64,000 nt of DNA, taken from positions 124,001 through 188,000 of the forward strand of contig LR594585.1 of assembly GCA_901538445.1 (NCBI GenBank), read 5' to 3'. Shown here one piece after another: positions 59,047-64,000 of this stretch (its first letter is position 1; the number at the start of each line of letters is the position of its first letter). The position numbers were made by a program, and so were the translations under genes. The notes under the pieces are model-generated. The model saw only the letters and a list, made by a program, of their open reading frames with translations. It did no database searches and was not told where the DNA came from. Origin of the DNA: Gemmataceae bacterium (GTDB taxonomy: Bacteria > Planctomycetota > Planctomycetia > Gemmatales > Gemmataceae).

Positions 59047-60717
59047 ATGCCGTTGGACGTTACTTGCCCCCGCTGCCAGCGCGTGTTCCCCGTTACTGAG
59101 GCCCGCGCCGCGGTCGCGCTCGAGTGCCCGCGGTGCGACGCCGAGCTGACCGCCGAGTTCCGCCCCGCCTCGCGCCGCGCCCCGGCGGCGGCCCGGGTGC
59201 GGTCCGGCTACCCGGCCTCGCAGGCCGCCTACGCCGGGCTCGCGACCCGGCGGAAGACGGCCGCCACCCGCAAGCGCGAGCGGCAGATCAGGAGCGGGTC
59301 GATGTTCGGGGTGATGCTCGCGAGCCTCGCCGTGCTGCTCGTCAGCATTAGCGGGCTCGGGGCCACGGGGTACTACCTGTTCACGGCCCGCCCCGCCCCG
59401 CAGGCGGCCGAGGCTCTGCCCGCACACCGCGCCCCGCTCCCGGCCGGGGACGCGACGGAGCCCGGGTCGGCGCTGCCCCCTTCGCCGCGGGTCGAGAAGT
59501 TCGACCTCAAGCCGCTCGCGGGACTCGTCCCACCGGTCACGCCCACCAAACTCGAAGCCGACCTCACGACCCTCGACCTCGCGCCGCACGGCGGCCGGGT
59601 GGGGGCGGTCGCCGTCGGCGGCGGCGGCCGGTTCCTCGTGATGCACTTCCCGGACGAGGGGCGGCTCGGCGTGTTCGACGCCTCCGAGGGCCGGGTGGTG
59701 GGCACCGTCGGGGCCGAGAACGGCGACGTGAAGGTGGCCGCGGGCCTTTCGTGGGTCGTCACCTGCGCGGCCGGCAACAACTTCCGGGTGCTCACGCTGC
59801 CGACCCTGGAGCCGCGGTACGACACGACCGTGCCGCTGTTCGGCGGCGTCGCCGCGATGGCGATGGGGCACCGGACCGACGGGCCGCTGCTCCTCACGAA
59901 CCCGTTCGGCGACGTGGTCCTGCTCGACGTGACCGGCGCGGCGCTCAAGGAGGTCGAGGGGAGCCGCAAGAAGCCCGGGATCGTCCCGAACAACCTCCGG
60001 GCCGCGCCCGACGGCACCGCGTTCCTCACCTTCGCCCACACCTACGAGACGCCGGTCACCCGCAGCGCGAAGGTGCTCACCGAGGCCGGCCGCGACTGGG
60101 CCGTCACGGCCCTCGACGCCGCCGTCACGACCCCCGGCCCCGACGGGCTCTTCTACGGGAGTTGGGCGTCCCCGGTGGACCGCACCGGCGCGGCCGTGCC
60201 GCTCAAGGCGGCCTTCACCGTCACGCCCGGGAAGATGTGGTTCCTCCCGCAGGTCACGCGCTCCGGCGACCTCCCGCTGACGCAGGACGGGTACGTGCTC
60301 CGGGTGATCGCGATCATGCGGTACGTCCCGGTGCCCCGGGTCCAGCCCGTCCCGCCGAACGACCAGGTCGCCCCCGCGGGCGCGAGGCCGGTCGCGCGCG
60401 ACGATCAGGCCGCCGACCTCGCCGCGAAGCCGGCCCCGCAGCCCAAGCAACAGCCCCAGCCGCCGCAACCACCGGTGGCGCGCCAGCTCAAGCCGTCGCT
60501 CATGGTGAGCGTCCACGCGGCCGGGAACGTGGCCCAGTTCGCTCCGAACACGACGATCCTCAGTGCCCTCCCGGAGTTCGACGGGATTCTCGAACCGAGC
60601 GGCGTCGGGCGTGCGGACCTCGACCAGCACTTCTACCTGATCCCCGAAGCCAAGCTGCTCGTGGTCCTCAGCGGGGACCGCACGAAGCTGGTCCTGAAGC
60701 GCGTGAACCTGCCGTGA
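59047..60717 (+). CDS. Zinc-ribbon, single-span membrane protein with outer propeller-like part
   Basis: This 556-residue protein starts with a zinc ribbon (TCPRCQRVF and ECPRCDAEL), followed by an Arg-rich segment and one span (FGVMLASLAVLLVSISGLGA near residue 85). The outer part (residues 170-450) looks like weak beta-propeller blades (GRVGAVAVGGGGRFLVMHFP, RLGVFDASEGRVVG) and is followed by a Gln/Pro-rich linker. This plan recurs in Gemmata proteins. The ATG at 59047 directly precedes the ribbon. The last 85 bases are overlapped by a gene on the opposite strand. Confidence 0.75.
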   Translation: MPLDVTCPRCQRVFPVTEARAAVALECPRCDAELTAEFRPASRRAPAAARVRSGYPASQAAYAGLATRRKTAATRKRERQIRSGSMFGVMLASLAVLLVSISGLGATGYYLFTARPAPQAAEALPAHRAPLPAGDATEPGSALPPSPRVEKFDLKPLAGLVPPVTPTKLEADLTTLDLAPHGGRVGAVAVGGGGRFLVMHFPDEGRLGVFDASEGRVVGTVGAENGDVKVAAGLSWVVTCAAGNNFRVLTLPTLEPRYDTTVPLFGGVAAMAMGHRTDGPLLLTNPFGDVVLLDVTGAALKEVEGSRKKPGIVPNNLRAAPDGTAFLTFAHTYETPVTRSAKVLTEAGRDWAVTALDAAVTTPGPDGLFYGSWASPVDRTGAAVPLKAAFTVTPGKMWFLPQVTRSGDLPLTQDGYVLRVIAIMRYVPVPRVQPVPPNDQVAPAGARPVARDDQAADLAAKPAPQPKQQPQPPQPPVARQLKPSLMVSVHAAGNVAQFAPNTTILSALPEFDGILEPSGVGRADLDQHFYLIPEAKLLVVLSGDRTKLVLKRVNLP

Positions 60718-61340
60718 GCGGATCTGCCGGGGTCGGCGAGCGGCGCGACGATGGCCTGGTTGCCGGCCTCGGCGGTCGGGTCGTCGAGGCCCACCCGATC
60801 GGTAGCCGGGCGGCCCAGGACCGGCAGAGCGGGAGGCACCTTCACGTCCGCGGCCCGCTGGGTGATGCCGGGCTTCACCGGGAACGTCGGCCGCTCGGGC
60901 ACTGCGTCGGCGAGGTAGCCGAGGTCGTAGGGCACGCGCTCCGGCGGGGGCGTCGGTTTCGATTCGCCCGGCTTCGGCGGCATGACCGGCGGCGGGACGT
61001 ACTTCGCGACGCTGACCGGGTCCGGATCGACGACGCGGGCCGGCGGGGTCCGCGGCTTCGGCGCCGGGGCGGTCTTCTCGACCGCGAGAGGGGCGAGTGA
61101 AGGGGTAACCGCCCTCACGACCGCCCTGCCCCCGAGGTCGGTCGGGTACTCGAACACCGTGGGCGGCGGCTCGGGCGGCTTCGGCGGCTGCGCGGCGACC
61201 GGGAGGGTGGTGGTGCCTTGCGGCGGCGCGGCGAGCGCGACCCGTGCCGCGACGACCGACTCGGCCGGCGGGGGCGGCGCGGCCGGGTTCTGCGAGCACC
61301 CGGCGGCCGTGAGTGCGACGAGGACGGTGCGGCGGGTCAT
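60633..61340 (-). CDS. Proline-rich lipoprotein
   Basis: This 235-residue protein has a short lipoprotein signal (MTRRTVLVALTAAGC, acylated Cys15) and is Pro/Ala-rich throughout (PPPPAESVV, PPKPPEPPPTVFEYP, PPPVMPPKPGESKPTPPPE). No domain is recognised. Its last 28 codons lie over the end of the opposite-strand gene. No clear ribosome-binding site is seen before ATG 61340. The overlap part (RFTRFRTSFVRSPLRTTS) is basic and unlike the rest, so the true end may have been lost by a shift. Confidence 0.6.
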   Translation of the reverse strand: MTRRTVLVALTAAGCSQNPAAPPPPAESVVAARVALAAPPQGTTTLPVAAQPPKPPEPPPTVFEYPTDLGGRAVVRAVTPSLAPLAVEKTAPAPKPRTPPARVVDPDPVSVAKYVPPPVMPPKPGESKPTPPPERVPYDLGYLADAVPERPTFPVKPGITQRAADVKVPPALPVLGRPATDRVGLDDPTAEAGNQAIVAPLADPGRSAHGRFTRFRTSFVRSPLRTTSSLASGIR

Positions 61341-61381
61341 GGTGAGGGGTCCGCGGGGAGGGTGGGTGGATTCCTGGGACA

Positions 61382-61478
61382 GGTGCTCGGGAGCGAGCGG
61401 CGCGGCGTCAGCCCGCCGGTGCGCTCGGCCAAACCGGCGGGCTGCTGACGCCGCGCCGCTCGCTCGCATCCGAGCACC
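61382..61478. repeat. Near-perfect palindrome
   Basis: GGTGCTCGGGAGCGAGCGGC onward (61382-61420) is inverted at 61433-61478 with only a few added bases. It lies between the Pro-rich lipoprotein and the YdjY-domain gene. Confidence 0.85.
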
Positions 61479-61483
61479 GGGGG

Positions 61484-62179
61484 TCACTTCTTCTCGGGGG
61501 CCTCGATCACGAGTTTCACCGGGGTGCCCTCCTTGGGCAGCGCGTCCGGGTTCACGTCGAGCTTGAGGAACTTCTCCTCCTTCATCGTCCAGGCGGTCTG
61601 GAGCACGACCTCGTCGGACACCGGGAACAGCACGATCAGGCTGCCGGTCACGTCGGCCCCGTACTTCTTCTCGTCGGGCTTGTTCGGGTCGGTCGCGGTC
61701 AGCACCGAGCCGGTGAACACGAACGTCATCTTGGGCGGGGCCTTCTTGGTCTTCGGGTCCCATAGCACCTTTTCGAGCGGGACGCGCTTGCCGCCGCCGG
61801 CCCCGTCGGGCACCTCGATGAACACGTTGACGACCGGCCCCTCGGCCCTGGTGTTCTCGCCGCGGGCCGGCTTGCCGGCCTTCAGGCCGAGCTTTTCGAG
61901 CCCCTTGTGGACCTCGGACGGGTCCACGTCGATCGCCACGACGATCTCGTGCGCCTTCTTGCCCTTGGGCGCGCCCCACCCGGCGATCAACTCGACCGGG
62001 TACACCTGGTCGAGGTTCGGGAGCTTCCGCGGCGCGACCTTGGCGTCCACGAGGACGCACCGCCTGGCCTCGTCCACGGTGACGCCGCCCTTCGGCGCGT
62101 CCTTCTTGTCCTGGGCGGCCCCGCGGTCGGCCGCGGCGACCGCGGCGAGGAGCCCGAGCGCTACTGCGATCCACTTCAT
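61484..62179 (-). CDS. Secreted YdjY-domain protein
   Basis: This 231-residue protein has the signal MKWIAVALGLLAAVAAADRGAAQ. VYPVELIAGWGAPKGKKAHEIVVAIDVDP is the core seen in YdjY-type domains (residues 60-88), followed by ADVTGSLIVLFPVSDEVVLQT. Such domains appear with ferredoxin-like or redox proteins; here no partner is adjacent. It follows the PQQ-like gene on the minus strand by 53 bases, so they may be one transcript. Confidence 0.75.
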   Translation of the reverse strand: MKWIAVALGLLAAVAAADRGAAQDKKDAPKGGVTVDEARRCVLVDAKVAPRKLPNLDQVYPVELIAGWGAPKGKKAHEIVVAIDVDPSEVHKGLEKLGLKAGKPARGENTRAEGPVVNVFIEVPDGAGGGKRVPLEKVLWDPKTKKAPPKMTFVFTGSVLTATDPNKPDEKKYGADVTGSLIVLFPVSDEVVLQTAWTMKEEKFLKLDVNPDALPKEGTPVKLVIEAPEKK

Positions 62180-62232
62180 GGTGTCGTTCCTGTGTCGGTG
62201 GTCCCCGGCACGCACACCGGGCGGGGCTGAGC

Positions 62233-63654
62233 TTATTTCGTTCCGATGCACACGACGACGGTTTCCTTGCCCGCGTTCGGGCCTTCGAGGTTGCACGTCG
62301 CCACGATCAGCTTTCCGCCGTGGACCGTGACGCCGCCGTACACCATCCCCGGCGCGCCGCCGTCCTTCGCGGCCGCGAGGGTCCACTTCGGGGTGCCGGT
62401 CTTCAGGTCGACGGCGTGGACGACGCCGTTGAGGTCCGCGGCGTACACCACGCCCCCGGCGACGGCCGGCGGCGCGAACACCGGGAACTTGCAGTCGTAC
62501 AGCCACGCCCGCTCGCCGTCGGCGGCCTTGAAGGCCCGCACCTTGCCGTCGGTCGCGGTGAACACGGCCAGCCCGTCGCTGACCGCGACGCACCCGACCA
62601 CCCCGCCGGGCACGTCCTTCTTCCACTTCACCTCGCCGGTCTTCAGGTCGATCGCGGTGACGTCGCCCTTCGCGCCCTTGAGTTCCTTGAGGTAGTACCC
62701 GATGGAACTGCCGGGGACGATGGCGAGGTCTCCCGCCACGGTCGCGCCGCCCCACGGGTTGAGCGCCAGTTCGCGCTTCCACACGGTCTCGCCGGTCGCC
62801 GCGCTGAGCGCGTAGAGCGCCCGCTCGCCGACCTTCTCCTTGTCGAGGTACGACGTCGGCACGAGGAGCGTGTCGCCGGCGAGGTTCACCGGCGCATCGA
62901 CGTGCCACTTCGCCTCGCCCTTCTGCCACACCTTCTTCGGCGCGAACTTGAGCAACTGGCTGTCGTCCGGCGGGATGGCGAAGTCGTCCTTCTTCGCCTT
63001 GAGTTCCTCGTACTTCGCGGACAGTTCCTTCCACTTCGCGTCCTGCATCTTGGAGACGGTGGCGAGGTCGTGCTCCTTGCCGTCGAGCGTGGCCTTGTCC
63101 GTCTCGACGCAGATGACGCCGGCCGCGCCGCCCCCGATGTACGCGCGGTTCCCGGCGACGAGCGGGCCGCCCTCGAGGTGGATCAGGTCGCCGGGGAGGG
63201 TGAGTTGCCACACCGGCTTGCTGGTCGCGGCGCTGACGCAGTGCAGCACGCCGCCCGAGTCCTGGTGCATGCCGTCGCCGAACACGAGGTACTCGCCGGC
63301 CACCGCGGGCGAGCTCACCGACGCGAGCTTCAGGTACGGGGCCGACTTCGCCCACGTCGCCTTCGTCGGCGGCTGCTCGGTGAGCGGGAACAGGGTGACC
63401 GTGGGGCGGTTGAACGCGCCGACGCCGGCCACGAACACCGAGTCCTTGACCGGCACCGGCGCGGCGAGGAAGTGGTCGTTCGACCGCACCGCCCACAGCA
63501 CCACCGGCTTCTCGGGGCCGGCCTTGTTGTCGGTGTTGCCGGTGCGCTGCGGGGTGCCGCGGTACGTGCCCCACGGGCCGGGCTCCGCGGCGGTTGATTC
63601 ACCGCAGAGAACGCGGAGAACGCAGAGGGAGACGAGGAGAGATCGAAGCGACAT
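62233..63654 (-). CDS. Secreted PQQ-like beta-propeller protein
   Basis: This 473-residue protein has a signal (MSLRSLLVSLCVLRVLC) and propeller blades such as LHCVSAATSKPVWQLTLPGD, LYALSAATGETVWKRELALN, VTAIDLKTGEVKWKKDVPGG and VHAVDLKTGTPKWTLAA. Blade 3 is interrupted by a charged helical insert (TVSKMQDAKWKELSAKYEEL). It is distinct from the propeller gene at 57491. The periplasmic role is unknown. Confidence 0.87.
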   Translation of the reverse strand: MSLRSLLVSLCVLRVLCGESTAAEPGPWGTYRGTPQRTGNTDNKAGPEKPVVLWAVRSNDHFLAAPVPVKDSVFVAGVGAFNRPTVTLFPLTEQPPTKATWAKSAPYLKLASVSSPAVAGEYLVFGDGMHQDSGGVLHCVSAATSKPVWQLTLPGDLIHLEGGPLVAGNRAYIGGGAAGVICVETDKATLDGKEHDLATVSKMQDAKWKELSAKYEELKAKKDDFAIPPDDSQLLKFAPKKVWQKGEAKWHVDAPVNLAGDTLLVPTSYLDKEKVGERALYALSAATGETVWKRELALNPWGGATVAGDLAIVPGSSIGYYLKELKGAKGDVTAIDLKTGEVKWKKDVPGGVVGCVAVSDGLAVFTATDGKVRAFKAADGERAWLYDCKFPVFAPPAVAGGVVYAADLNGVVHAVDLKTGTPKWTLAAAKDGGAPGMVYGGVTVHGGKLIVATCNLEGPNAGKETVVVCIGTK

Positions 63655-63677
63655 TGAACGCCTTTCTGAAACCCGCG

Positions 63678-63799
63678 TGGCACACAGGGCTTCCGCCCTG
63701 TGCTACGGAAGACGGCCCCTCCGGGGCGAAGACCCGGCGTTGGTTTTCCACCCCGGAGGGGTCGGCGTTCGTAGCACAGGGCGGAAGCCCTGTGTGCCA
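63678..63799. repeat. Palindrome with perfect 30-bp arms
   Basis: TGGCACACAGGGCTTCCGCC onward (63678-63707) is exactly inverted at 63770-63799; a second pair of arms built on CCCCTCCGGGG lies inside. Confidence 0.9.
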
Positions 63800-63813
63800 A
63801 CCACCTATGGGAT

Positions 63814-64000
63814 TCAGTTCACCTTCACCGTCAGCGGCGAGGTCGCGACGGTCAGCTCCTTCACGAGCGCCTTGCCGTCGGCCCCGGTGAGTTCGAGCTT
63901 GTACGCGCCGGGCGCGAGTACGAACCGCGGGCTCTGGCCCGACTGCCCGCCGCGGGCGTCGCCGCCGGCCGTCTGCGACGTCGCCACGGCCTTCCCGCTC
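63814..64000 (-). CDS. C-terminal part of a gene cut by the window edge
   Basis: On the minus strand an open frame enters at the right edge and stops at TGA 63816-63814. The 61 visible residues read GDARGGQSGQSPRFVLAPGAYKLELTGADG and end LTVATSPLTVKVN (residue order as seen, in part). The end looks like a beta-sandwich of an exported protein. No family can be named from this piece. Confidence 0.6.
   Translation of the reverse strand, partial: SGKAVATSQTAGGDARGGQSGQSPRFVLAPGAYKLELTGADGKALVKELTVATSPLTVKVN

Overview
The window looks like part of a chromosome from a planctomycete of the Gemmata group (Gemmataceae). The evidence is very high GC, a PVC-type protein fusing a dehydrogenase-like propeller, HEAT repeats and a CxxCH haem site, a DUF1559 protein with a prepilin leader, a TIGR03067 protein, a DUF1571 lipoprotein, Uma2-family genes, a large secreted protein whose N-terminus carries the LEDRTMPA-type motif, and many small secreted repeat-rich proteins. 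Nothing was searched against a database. All calls come from reading motifs and context.

Layout. Positions 1-7 kb hold a ketosynthase pair (one partner without catalytic residues), an alpha/beta hydrolase, a GH3-type acyl-adenylating enzyme and a DUF1571 lipoprotein. Positions 7-11 kb hold a 20-bp tandem repeat, a secreted Calx-beta/SdrD-B/metallopeptidase-like protein with an apparent C-tract frameshift at its start, and two BamE-like small proteins. Positions 11-17 kb hold a receiver-only response regulator, groES without groEL, an RRM protein, infA, a two-gene unit with a PD-(D/E)XK-like protein, an aminotransferase and a Uma2 relic. Positions 17-23.7 kb hold a Ser/Thr kinase, polX, a PseG/SpsG-like protein and parB with a parS-like site upstream. 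Positions 24-33 kb hold three tandem secreted paralogues, tRNA-Pro, a PIG-V-like mannosyltransferase, Uma2, the PVC haem protein, DUF1559 and a lipoprotein.

Positions 33-46 kb are the information-processing core: tRNA-Ser, an AlkD-like protein, a cysteine desulfurase, then dnaA, a candidate oriC, dnaN, dciA and gyrB (no recF), followed by ispF, cysS, ruvC-ruvA and ruvB. Positions 46-53 kb hold a DUF454 protein, a LysM-like membrane protein next to rsmH, a WecA/MraY-like phosphoglycosyltransferase and an exosortase fused to an EpsI domain. Positions 53-64 kb hold an aminotransferase V, lipoproteins, rbfA, a YbjN protein, Uma2, two PQQ-type propellers, a zinc-ribbon membrane protein, a YdjY-domain protein and a truncated gene at the right edge.

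The strongest unusual points are the degenerate ketosynthase partner linked to a hydrolase and GH3 enzyme, a DnaA without its N-terminal domain driven by a promoter that appears leaderless, an origin candidate built as a nested inverted repeat holding two DnaA boxes, a CysRS with a changed KMSKS loop, a C-tract frameshift, and more than ten long perfect or near-perfect intergenic palindromes, two of which share nearly the same arm.
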